64,000 nucleotides of DNA. Origin: CAVXFB01 sp963760935 (GTDB lineage: Bacteria; Planctomycetota; Planctomycetia; Pirellulales; Thermoguttaceae). The stretch lies in assembly GCA_963760935.1 (NCBI GenBank), contig CAVXFB010000008.1, positions 682,001-746,000 on the forward strand, in the 5' to 3' direction. The stretch's first letter is position 1. Each line of letters begins with the position of its first letter. The position numbers and the translations under genes were made by a program. Of the stretch, positions 56,827 through 64,000 are shown piece after piece. The notes below the pieces were generated by a model, which was given only the letters and a program-made list of their open reading frames with translations, was not told where the DNA came from and searched no databases.

Positions 56827-57165
56827 ATGAAAAAAATCGAAGCCCTGGTCCGTCATTTCAAGCTCGAAGACGTCAAAGAGTCGTTGATGCAAAGCGGCGT
56901 CCACGGCATGACGATTACTGAGGTCCGCGGGTTCGGCCGGCAGAAGGGCCATACGGAAATGTACCGCGGCACCGAATATGCGGTCGATTTCGTGCCTAAG
57001 ATCAAGATCGAAGTTGTCGTCGCCGATGCCGACGTCGCCCGAGTCATCGAGATGATCAATCGCGCCGCTCGCACGGGCCAAGTGGGCGATGGCAAGATCT
57101 TCGTTGCGGATTTGGAGAACGTGATCCGGATCCGCACCGGCGAAGAGGGCGACCACGCGATTTAG
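56827..57165 (+). CDS. glnK: PII signal-transduction protein GlnK
   Basis: This 112-residue PII protein senses 2-oxoglutarate and ATP/ADP and blocks Amt when nitrogen is plentiful. The T-loop has the modifiable Tyr at position 51 (TEMYRGTEYAVDFVPK). KIEVVVADADVARVIEMINR and ARTGQVGDGKIFVADLENVI are the B- and C-loop regions. Position next to amt makes GlnK more likely than GlnB. GGAAGCTACTGGA precedes the ATG. Confidence 0.96.
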   Translation: MKKIEALVRHFKLEDVKESLMQSGVHGMTITEVRGFGRQKGHTEMYRGTEYAVDFVPKIKIEVVVADADVARVIEMINRAARTGQVGDGKIFVADLENVIRIRTGEEGDHAI

Positions 57166-57490
57166 TGGCGCAGCCAACTGCCGCTGGACCCGTCGTCAAG
57201 CATCGACCGAACGCGAGCTGGCAAAGGAACAGAGCGTGAGAGCATGGATAGCGCTCGCCAACAGGGCAGAATATCATCTTTGCCATCGGTTCTCACCGTC
57301 GCGGCAGTTCGGCCTCGCGAAGTTCCGACGCCATGCCCCGCAAGCGAGGGCGTCACAGTCGCAATAAAAGGCGACTGTCCTGGCACATGCTCACGTAAGC
57401 GCGGGCATGGCGTCTGAGCTTCGCCTCTGGCATTTCCGCGGTGTCCGACGGGTCGCGGAGCACCAGCAAGTCCCCTTAGAGAAGGCAACA
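57166..57490. other. Intergenic stretch after glnK
   Basis: About 325 bp between glnK and the HAD phosphatase gene. No gene or clear terminator was seen; a longer frame of the next gene extends back to 57407 but is not supported. Confidence 0.45.
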
Positions 57491-58330
57491 ATGAACATCG
57501 GTTTCCTGATCGACATGGATGGTGTTGTCTACCGCGGAAGCGAATTGATTACAGGCGCCGACCGCTTTATCGACCAATTGCAGCAACTCAGCATCCCCTT
57601 CATGTTCTTCACCAACAACAGCCAGTGGACGCGCCGCGACGTGGTCGCTCGGCTTGGTCGCCTGGGCATCAATGTCGAAGAACACAATATATTCACCTGC
57701 GCCATGGCCACTGCACGGTTCCTTGCGGCCCAGAAACCGCACGGCACGGCTTTCATAATTGGAGAAGGTGGCCTGCTGCAAGCCTTACACGCGAATGGAT
57801 ATTCGATCGTGGACCGCGATCCCGACTATGTCGTTGTCGGCGAAGGGCGAACGCTCTCGTTTGAGATGCTTGAGCGGGCGACGTCAATGATTCTCAAGGG
57901 CGCCAAGCTGGTGGCGACCAACCTCGACTGCAACTGCCCTACACCGGGCGGAGTGCGCCCTGGCTGCGGAGCCGTGGTTGCAATGCTCGAAACGGCGACC
58001 GGACGCCAGGCCTTCTCGGTCGGCAAGCCGAGCCCTGTGATGATGAGGGCTGCCCGAAAACAAATGGGCCTCGATGCTATGCACACGATCATGATCGGCG
58101 ATACGATGGAGACCGACATTCTCGGCGGCGTGCAAATGGGTTGCCCAACCGTCCTGGTCCTCTCTGGCGGCGCCAAAGAGGCCGATCTCGAAAAGTATGC
58201 CTACCAGCCCGATATGATCATCGAGTCGCTCGGGCACATTCATCCCGAGAAGCTCATTCGCATGTGCAAGTCAGCGCCACAAGTCGCGATGCCGCCCTAT
58301 CGGTTGCCAACCGTAGCTTCGGTTCGGTGA
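57491..58330 (+). CDS. HAD-superfamily IIA phosphatase (NagD-like)
   Basis: This 279-residue hydrolase has the HAD catalytic motifs: motif I LIDMDGVVYRGSELITG (nucleophile Asp), motif II MFFTNNSQWTRRD, motif III KPSPVMMRAARKQM and motif IV IMIGDTMETDILGGVQMGC. The cap between them is of class IIA type. Such enzymes dephosphorylate nucleotides or sugar phosphates (NagD, phosphoglycolate or p-nitrophenyl phosphatase). The ATG at 57491 gives MNIGFLIDMDGVVYRG directly at the start, with GAGAAGGCAAC upstream. Confidence 0.92.
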   Translation: MNIGFLIDMDGVVYRGSELITGADRFIDQLQQLSIPFMFFTNNSQWTRRDVVARLGRLGINVEEHNIFTCAMATARFLAAQKPHGTAFIIGEGGLLQALHANGYSIVDRDPDYVVVGEGRTLSFEMLERATSMILKGAKLVATNLDCNCPTPGGVRPGCGAVVAMLETATGRQAFSVGKPSPVMMRAARKQMGLDAMHTIMIGDTMETDILGGVQMGCPTVLVLSGGAKEADLEKYAYQPDMIIESLGHIHPEKLIRMCKSAPQVAMPPYRLPTVASVR

Positions 58331-58469
58331 CCGACGCGGAATCGCATTTCCAAGAGGCTGATCCCGGGACGTGAATTCTAGGTCCGATTCTGCAGACAAA
58401 GCACCAAATAATTGACCCGAGAGGCGAGGTTTGCTAGGCTTGGTCGGAGAACATCGGAACCTCGCAATT
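58331..58469. other. Start of intergenic stretch before the glycosidase-like gene
   Basis: No gene is supported here. Together with the repeat at 58470-58575 and the following leader it forms about 355 bp of non-coding DNA. Confidence 0.4.
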
Positions 58470-58575
58470 GTCATTCTGAGCGCAACGAAGAACCTACGAG
58501 CTTTCCCCGGGCTCGGACGAGATCCTTCGCTGCGATCAGGATGACATGTTCGCCTTTTCCGACAAACCCTAGGCA
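58470..58575. repeat. Dispersed palindromic repeat (CTCAGGATGAC family), full copy with tail
   Basis: GTCATTCTGAGCGCAACGAA (58470-58489) is the imperfect inverted partner of CTTCGCTGCGATCAGGATGA (58525-58544). The tail GTTCGCCTTTTCCGACAAAC then CCTAGG matches the tail of the half copy at 10353-10401. The full palindrome also occurs at 27182-27265. Confidence 0.85.
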
Positions 58576-58687
58576 TGGAAGCTGCAAGTGCAGAAAAAAT
58601 GGGTGCTGTGTCCGCGATAGTTTTCCTGCGAAATTCGTTCCCGCCGAAGATTGTCGGCATTGTGATGCTTCCTATAAGGAGCCCGTC

Positions 58688-60432
58688 ATGTCCCTATGTC
58701 CCGCAAAATTCCTGACGACGTTGATCGTGGCCGCAGCCGGTTGGCTGTTTTTCTGCCACGGCACTCGGGCAAACGCCGCAGACGATGCCGGCCAGCAGCA
58801 AGTCGCGCCCCGGCATGAAGCCAAGAGTTTGGCATGCAAGAGGTGACTCGCCACGGCAATGGCAACGCGGCCAATCCTTTCGCCACGGCGGCAACGGTCA
58901 CGTTCAGGCCGCCTTCCGGCGCGACGAGCGCGAAGACGGTCCGGGCCTTCTACGACGGCAACAACGTCTGGCGAGCGCGGGTCTACATCAGTGAGCCCGG
59001 CGCCTGGACATGGACCTCTGCCTGCAAGACCGACAAAGGTCTGGACGGCAAGCAGGGAAGTTTCACGGCCTCCGACTCGAAGCTCCGCGGCCGATTGCTG
59101 ATCGACCCCAAAAATCCGCGGCAATGGATCACCGAGAACGGGCAGTGGTTCTTAAATCTCAACGACACGGCCTATTTCTTGCTGGGCTCGCACGACGCAA
59201 CGGGCCGGCCCATCCCCTTCAGCGATTTCACCGACTACGTCCGCGACGACGTTGCCCAGGGAATCACCTCCGTACGATGTCTAGCGCAGAACGGGCCGCA
59301 AGGGTTTCTCGGTAAAGACAGTTCGGATAACCACCGTTCGCGCGACATGTATACCGACAAGGGAATGACGCGGTTCAATCTGCCCAACTTCCAGGCGGCC
59401 GACACGCGGCTTGAGTGGATGTTGGACAACTATCCCGATGTCTATGTGCAGTTCATCCTTTTTCCGCTCGGTACGCCCTGGGGCAAAGACGAGACCTTTT
59501 GGAAGTCGATGTCCACCGCGCAGAAAGTGCAGTTGATGGACTACATGCTCGCGCACTACGCCGCCTTCCCACAGATTTTTTGGCTGTTGGTCAACGACGC
59601 CCACTATGGCCCGAAGTATCCGAACAACGCCGCGTTGGCGCACGAAGCGGGCGGCTACATTAGCAAGCACGACCCGTGGCGGCATCCGCTCTCGACCGGC
59701 CCCGCGCGGACGATCCCCTTCATTTTCGGCAACGAGGATTGGGCCACTTACGTGCATCTGGAGGATAGCTTCGACGTCGGCGCTGCGGCCTTTGAGCGAT
59801 GCTACAGCTTTGCGAAGCCGGTCTTCCTGGGCGAGGATCGTTACGAGCAGGATCGTGGACCGTCGCTGCAACCGCAAGACATGCGGTATTTTCAGCGGCG
59901 TCTATTTTGGGCATGGCTGCTCGCGGGCGGTTCGGCCAACTATGGCGGGCGCTGGTGGGTCGTCCATCCATACGCGCAGACCGGCAAACGGCCCACCACG
60001 GCTGCCTGGAAGGGTGGCCTGCGCTTCACTGAGCAGTTGACCGGGCTGGATTCCGTGCCGTTCATCCGCGACTACTTCAGCCAGCGGAATATTGCCCTTT
60101 CCGATTTCGAGCGTGAGCCGGGGTTGGTCCGCGATGCCGACGGGCGCACCGGCGCGAAGGCGCCGAAGCTCATGCGGCGTGGTCACGACGAATTCCTGAT
60201 CTATCACCCCAACGCAACCTCCGATGGCAAGGACACACGGGCCGATGCGGATAAGACTGCACGACTCTATCTAAATCTGACCGGCACACCGGGCAAGTTC
60301 GATGTCGAGTGGTACCGTGCTCTGGATGGAACGGCTCAGCCGGGCACGGCAGTCGACGGTGGAGGTGAAGTGGAACTTGTCGCGCCGTGGCGCGGCCAAG
60401 ATGTCGTAGTCCGTTTGAAGAGGCGCACTTAG
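58688..60432 (+). CDS. Secreted DUF5060/DUF4038-type glycosidase-like protein (one frameshift)
   Basis: A signal peptide (FLTTLIVAAAGWLFFCHGTR) begins in one frame from an ATG preceded by AAGGAG. Near 58830 the frame changes to EVTRHGNGNAANPFATAATV, a DUF5060-like beta-sandwich (FYDGNNVWRARVYISEPGAW). A TIM-barrel-like DUF4038 part follows (WITENGQWFLNLNDTAYFLL, DDVAQGITSVRCLAQNG, FPQIFWLLVNDAHYGP, PVFLGEDRYEQD). Proteins of this type include GH140 apiosidases. Repaired length is about 581 residues. Polysaccharide degradation is inferred from the family; the exact substrate is unknown. Confidence 0.8.
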
Positions 60433-60456
60433 GCTACGGCTTGCCCCGACTTCAGA

Positions 60457-60921
60457 TCAAACTTCGTCCGGATCGAAGCCCGGGTCGACACCGCCGGCGT
60501 CGCGAATGGCTTGGCGGATCAACACCAGCAGGGCGTTGGGATCATAGGGCTTCCGAAGAAAATAGTGACATCCTGCCGCACGACAGCGACGCACCAGCCC
60601 CGGTTCTTCTTTGCCGCTCAGAATGATCACCGGAATGGCGCAAGTCTCTTGCGAGTCGACCAACTGCTCGCAGATGTTCAAGCCATCGGCGTCCGGCAGA
60701 CAGAGATCGAGCACGATCACCGACGGTGGTTGTGCCTTGGCTTTGGCCAATCCGGCTTCGCCCGAGTAGGCGGCGATGGCTTTGATCCCCTGGTTACCCA
60801 GCCGGTAGCAGAGGACCTCCGAGAGCGTGTCGTCGTCGTCGATAATCAACACGGTCTGTTGCCGGTCGACAACGACGGGAACGCTTTGCGGTTGTACAAC
60901 GGTGGCGAAATCGGTGGGCAT
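60457..60921 (-). CDS. Single-domain response regulator
   Basis: This 154-residue protein is a receiver domain with short tails. It has the acidic pocket (TVLIIDDDDTLSEVL), the phospho-acceptor Asp in VIVLDLCLPDADGLNICEQL, the Ser in VIILSGKEE and the Lys in HYFLRKPYDPNAL. There is no output domain. The ATG at 60921 gives MPTDFATVVQPQSV. It is convergent with the glycosidase-like gene and 24 bp away. Its histidine kinase is not in the window. Confidence 0.9.
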   Translation of the reverse strand: MPTDFATVVQPQSVPVVVDRQQTVLIIDDDDTLSEVLCYRLGNQGIKAIAAYSGEAGLAKAKAQPPSVIVLDLCLPDADGLNICEQLVDSQETCAIPVIILSGKEEPGLVRRCRAAGCHYFLRKPYDPNALLVLIRQAIRDAGGVDPGFDPDEV

Positions 60922-61291
60922 GGAACATCCGGCAGGGTCTAACGGGGGGCTAAGCAAATGTACTGCCGGTTTGGCGCAAGTCAACTCTCTGGCCGTTAGC
61001 GATTGCAGGGCCGTATGCGGCAATCGCAGTAGACGCATCAATGGCCCGAAGAGCGCGAAAAACGCCTGGACATCTAGCCGGAAGCAGCCCGTTTGCCCCA
61101 CTTGCCACTTCTCGAGCAATCCGTTATTGCGGCAGTTTGGGGGGACGGCTAAACTTCTGCACGTCGGCACATGATGATTGTGCCTTTCGGGCGATCTTTT
61201 CCGATTATAGAGCGAGACAACCCGCTCGTTTCTTGGTCGTACTAGCGGCAACAGATCTCTTCGCCAGCAACCCTGTGGGAAAGGATTCCCT
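60922..61291. other. Divergent intergenic stretch
   Basis: About 370 bp between the response-regulator gene and the LpoB-like gene. Promoters in both directions are expected but none can be named. Open frames here are unsupported. Confidence 0.45.
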
Positions 61292-61993
61292 ATGTTGGGC
61301 ACTCGTAAATCAGCTCTCGATCGACGCCAGCTTCTGAAGCGTGCCGGTTTGAGCCTGCTTGGTTTGGTGTTGATCGGCGAATCGGGCTGCCGGACGCAGC
61401 AAACCGCCCAGGTGCTGAAGCCGGGCGACAAGGAGATGGTCGGCAGCCATGCGGCCGGCAACGAAACCTACACGCCGCTGGTCGACGAGGCGGTCGGAAA
61501 ACTGCTGGGCCGCCACGGTCCGGGCGGCATTCAACCGGCGTCGCTGGTCCAAGGCGTGCAGCCTGGCCAACTGCGCATTTGTTTTGTCGGTGTCGAAAAC
61601 CGGAGTGCCGAGGAGATCGGCGATTTCAAGGAGAACTTGTTCCAGCGAATCGACAGTCGGATCTTGCAATCGCAGGTTTTCCAGTCGGTCAGCCGCAAGT
61701 ACGTCGAGGCTGGTCTGCAGCAGTGCCGCTTGCGTCCCGACGACCTCATGGTGCCGAACAACATGCGGATGTTTACCGTCACCATGGAGCAGATGCAGCA
61801 ACCTTTCGACTTCTTGCTGTTCGCCACGCTCACATCGGGCACTACGCGAGCCAATAAGGACTACGAGCGCAGCTATCTGTTGACGCTGGAACTCGTGAAT
61901 GTCCACAACGGCCAAGCCGACAAGGAGTCGGCGGAACTCGACAAGCGCTACAACGTCTCGACGATGGCCAAACTGAAGGGGATGTTCCAATAA
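61292..61993 (+). CDS. LpoB-like penicillin-binding-protein activator lipoprotein
   Basis: This 233-residue lipoprotein has a twin-arginine-like start (ALDRRQLLKRAGLSLLGLVL) and a lipobox (IGESGC). The domain after residue 80 matches the LpoB/COG3417 family: RICFVGVENRSAEEIGDFKE, NLFQRIDSRILQSQVFQSVS and FDFLLFATLTSGTTRANKDY. LpoB stimulates penicillin-binding protein PBP1b in enterobacteria. AAGGATTCCCT precedes the ATG. The next gene, a COG3014-like lipoprotein, is 58 bp downstream, the usual arrangement of such pairs. Confidence 0.82.
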   Translation: MLGTRKSALDRRQLLKRAGLSLLGLVLIGESGCRTQQTAQVLKPGDKEMVGSHAAGNETYTPLVDEAVGKLLGRHGPGGIQPASLVQGVQPGQLRICFVGVENRSAEEIGDFKENLFQRIDSRILQSQVFQSVSRKYVEAGLQQCRLRPDDLMVPNNMRMFTVTMEQMQQPFDFLLFATLTSGTTRANKDYERSYLLTLELVNVHNGQADKESAELDKRYNVSTMAKLKGMFQ

Positions 61994-62051
61994 GGGACCG
62001 CGATTCGATCGGGGGAGCATAGAGCGCCGCGGCTGACCCTGGATCACTCCA

Positions 62052-63416
62052 ATGAACACCGGCAGGACGGGATCACGAGCCGCACTTCTGCGATCGATTC
62101 TCGGTTTCTTGGCGTGGCTCTGCGCGGTCGCCCTTAGCGGTTGCGCCGCCACACACGCCGACCGCCTGCGCGAGGTCAGCGCCGATTTCCAGGCGGGCAA
62201 CGTCGACGTCGCCGTCACCAAACTCGACGACTTTGCGAAACGCTATCCTCGCGAGGCCAACTGCTTCAAACTCGATCGGGCCATCGTCGAGCTTAGCGCC
62301 GGACGGCCGCGCGTCGCCGAGCAAATCCTCCGTGAAGTCCGTGATTCGCTCGACTACTACGAACAGAAGAACCTGGCCGAGTCAGCCGGCTCGATGCTGA
62401 GTGACGACACCATCACTGCCTATGCGGGCGAGGACTATGAGAAGATCCTCGTCCGGGCCTTTCTCGCCCTGGCAAGTCTAATGGATGGCGGCGACGATGC
62501 CCGGGCCTACAGCCTGCAAGTCGCCGATCTCCAAGAACGGATCATTCAGGCGGGCACAGACGAGTCGGGCATGAACCCCAAGCTGGCCTACGGGCGCGTC
62601 GCGCTCGGGGCCTACATCGAAGGCGTCTTGCGTGAAGAGCGCCCGATGGAGGCCAGCGAGGCCGCACGCTCGTGGATCAAGGTCTGCAATTGGGAACCGA
62701 GCTTCCCCTATGGCCACGTCGATGTGGAGCGGGCAATCCACGGCCGACACAGTCAGCGCGGCAACGGCGTGCTGTATGTGTTTACGCTCGTGGGCCGCGG
62801 CCCGTGCAAGCTGCCGAAAGAGGAAACCGCCGCCACGATCGGCATGCTCGTCGGCGATCGGATCGTCAGCTATACAGGGAAGCACACGCTTCCGCCGACG
62901 CTGGCGGCGATCAAGGTGCCCAAGGTCATGCTCGGCTACAACACGACCAACGGGGTGCAGGTCTGGGCGGATGGCCAGCCGGCGGGAGGCACGGCCACGA
63001 TCACCGACGTGGGGCAATTGGCCGTGCAACAAGGCGACGCCATCTATCCGCAAGTGCTCGGTCGTGCGGTCGCCCGGCGCATCGCCAAGAAGGGTGTGGC
63101 CTATGGTGTCAAAGAGGCGGCACAAATCAGCAACAACTCGATCTTGAATTTCGTGACCGACGTGGCGGGGGTTGCCTGGGAGGCGACCGAAGAGGCCGAT
63201 TGTCGGTGCTGGGGTCTGCTGCCCAATCAAATCCAGGTGCTGCGTCTGGAACTTCCTGCGGGCGAACACCGCATCGGCCTCAGCCCCGTGGGACGCCACG
63301 GGATGCTGGCCGCGCAAGAGTCGGCCGTTCACATCGCCGATGGCCGCAACACCTATCTGCTGGCCAACTTTGTCGACGGCAAGCTCCTCGGCAAGCTGTC
63401 GACGAGCGAGAAGTGA
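62052..63416 (+). CDS. COG3014-like lipoprotein paired with the LpoB-like gene
   Basis: This 454-residue lipoprotein has the signal SILGFLAWLCAVALSGCAAT with a lipobox ending in the Cys. The N-terminal part is helical and TPR-like (FAKRYPREANCFKLDRAIVE, ESAGSMLSDDTITAYAGEDY). The middle and C-terminal parts are beta-rich (NGVLYVFTLVGRGPCKLPKE, VLRLELPAGEHRIGLSPVG). This matches COG3014-type lipoproteins usually found beside LpoB-like genes. Its role is not established. Confidence 0.78.
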   Translation: MNTGRTGSRAALLRSILGFLAWLCAVALSGCAATHADRLREVSADFQAGNVDVAVTKLDDFAKRYPREANCFKLDRAIVELSAGRPRVAEQILREVRDSLDYYEQKNLAESAGSMLSDDTITAYAGEDYEKILVRAFLALASLMDGGDDARAYSLQVADLQERIIQAGTDESGMNPKLAYGRVALGAYIEGVLREERPMEASEAARSWIKVCNWEPSFPYGHVDVERAIHGRHSQRGNGVLYVFTLVGRGPCKLPKEETAATIGMLVGDRIVSYTGKHTLPPTLAAIKVPKVMLGYNTTNGVQVWADGQPAGGTATITDVGQLAVQQGDAIYPQVLGRAVARRIAKKGVAYGVKEAAQISNNSILNFVTDVAGVAWEATEEADCRCWGLLPNQIQVLRLELPAGEHRIGLSPVGRHGMLAAQESAVHIADGRNTYLLANFVDGKLLGKLSTSEK

Positions 63417-63442
63417 CGGCCGGGCGGCAGTGCGGCGACGTG

Positions 63443-63594
63443 CCGCAGTAATTTGTTATGGTCAATCTGGGCAGGTTCGCATGTTTTGAAACTGCCAGCA
63501 AGGCAACTTAATAAGGGGCCGACGTTCCGTCGGCCGCTAAACGAGTGCGGCTGACGACGGCTATTTGCCACACCGTCATAACCCGTTACTGCGC
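63443..63594. repeat. 152 bp MITE-like dispersed element, copy 2
   Basis: The element begins CCGCAGTAATTTGTTATGG and ends GTTACTGCGC. It has the same length and central motifs as copy 1 at 30165-30316, including TGGTCAATCTGGGCAGGTTC and GGCCGACGTTCCGTCGGC. The left inner end (GTAATTTGTTATGG) and the inverse of the right end (GTAACGGGTTATGA) are similar. It lies just after the COG3014-like gene. Confidence 0.8.
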
Positions 63595-63652
63595 GCTCGG
63601 AGACGTCGCTTATCGCGCACATTGTGCTATACTTCGCATAGGACTCCCACCG

Positions 63653-64000
63653 ATGCGATGCCTGCCTCGACATGCTGTCCGTCTGACCGCCGCGCTGCTG
63701 TTGTGTTTGGCATGCGCGGTCTCGCTCCGCGCCGCTGAAAAGAGTTCTTCCTATCGGGCAGCCCTGGAGTCGATCAAGGCCGAGGAGCTTGGTGAGAACG
63801 TAAGCCAACTGGCCGACACGGCCATGGAAGGACGCGAGGCCGGAACGCGGGGTGGACATGCGGCGGGCGAATACCTCGTCGAGCAGTACGCTCGGCTGCA
63901 TCTCAAGCCGGCGGGCGACAATGGGGGCTACTTCCAGCCCTTCGCACCAAACTTTCGCAACATCTTGACGATGTTGGTCGGCAGCGATCCGCGCCTGCGC
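63653..64000 (+). CDS. N-terminal part of a secreted M28-type peptidase (cut by window end)
   Basis: The frame starts at an ATG and stays open to the end of the window (116 codons). It has a signal peptide (VRLTAALLLCLACAVSLRAA) and the family-typical stretch NVSQLADTAMEGREAGTRGG followed by HAAGEYLVEQYARLHLKPAG, as at the start of M28 aminopeptidases. The metal-binding site would lie beyond the window. Only the N-terminus is visible, so the assignment is moderate. Confidence 0.7.
   Translation, partial: MRCLPRHAVRLTAALLLCLACAVSLRAAEKSSSYRAALESIKAEELGENVSQLADTAMEGREAGTRGGHAAGEYLVEQYARLHLKPAGDNGGYFQPFAPNFRNILTMLVGSDPRLR

Overview
This 64 kb, GC-rich window comes from a bacterial chromosome. 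The gene content points to a planctomycete, probably close to the Pirellulales. Signs of this are a lysine-rich small basic protein of the kind known from the Planctomycetes/Verrucomicrobia/Chlamydiae group, a protein kinase with a multi-pass membrane tail beside an FHA protein, a PEP-CTERM-type surface protein, many lineage-specific secreted proteins, mostly short transcription units on both strands, and numerous dispersed palindromic repeats. This assignment is inference; there is no rRNA or other phylogenetic marker RNA in the window.

Layout. 0-8 kb (mostly minus): an MMPL/RND transporter, a small free-standing secretin-like protein, a secreted M20 amidohydrolase and the arginine genes argC-argJ. 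8-16 kb: the small basic protein, a three-gene ABC-2 export unit, folC, and a CinA-like/NadD-like fusion protein. 16-23.5 kb: a RAYT (IS200-like) element, a coiled-coil membrane protein, an FHA protein, a Ser/Thr kinase, a non-autonomous relative of the RAYT element, and an ECF-type sigma factor with a downstream partner. 23.5-33.5 kb: a URO-D-family protein, an NSS sodium symporter with an overlapping 51-residue subunit, mgtE, an aldo/keto reductase, a membrane protein/condensation-like pair, and a damaged PIN toxin with a putative antitoxin. 33.5-44 kb: GH5 glycosidase, a Tat-signal histone-deacetylase-fold enzyme, a NagX-like membrane acyltransferase, the EF-P paralogue EfpL, proC, small secreted proteins and selA. 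44-51 kb: the phosphate system pstSCAB-phoU on the minus strand. 51-64 kb: a beta-helix PEP-CTERM protein, an outer-membrane-like beta-barrel, amt-glnK behind a good sigma-54 promoter, a NagD-type HAD phosphatase, a DUF5060/DUF4038-type glycosidase-like protein, a response regulator, an LpoB-like/COG3014-like lipoprotein pair and the start of an M28-type peptidase.

How the genes work together. Nutrient capture is a clear theme: amt-glnK for ammonium, pst-phoU for phosphate, mgtE for Mg2+, an NSS symporter for amino acids, and secreted hydrolases. A second theme is envelope and signalling: RND transporter, export ABC unit, kinase/FHA, LpoB-like pair, beta-barrel.

Sequence quality matters here. 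Many conserved genes are split by single-base insertions or deletions, often in short homopolymers. They are extremely dense between about 44.9 and 50.4 kb, where pstB, pstA, pstC and pstS are all broken although the protein sequence stays conserved across every break. I read most of these as sequencing or assembly errors rather than gene decay, and give whole-gene spans where I could follow the protein across frames. No tRNA, rRNA, CRISPR array or replication origin was recognised.
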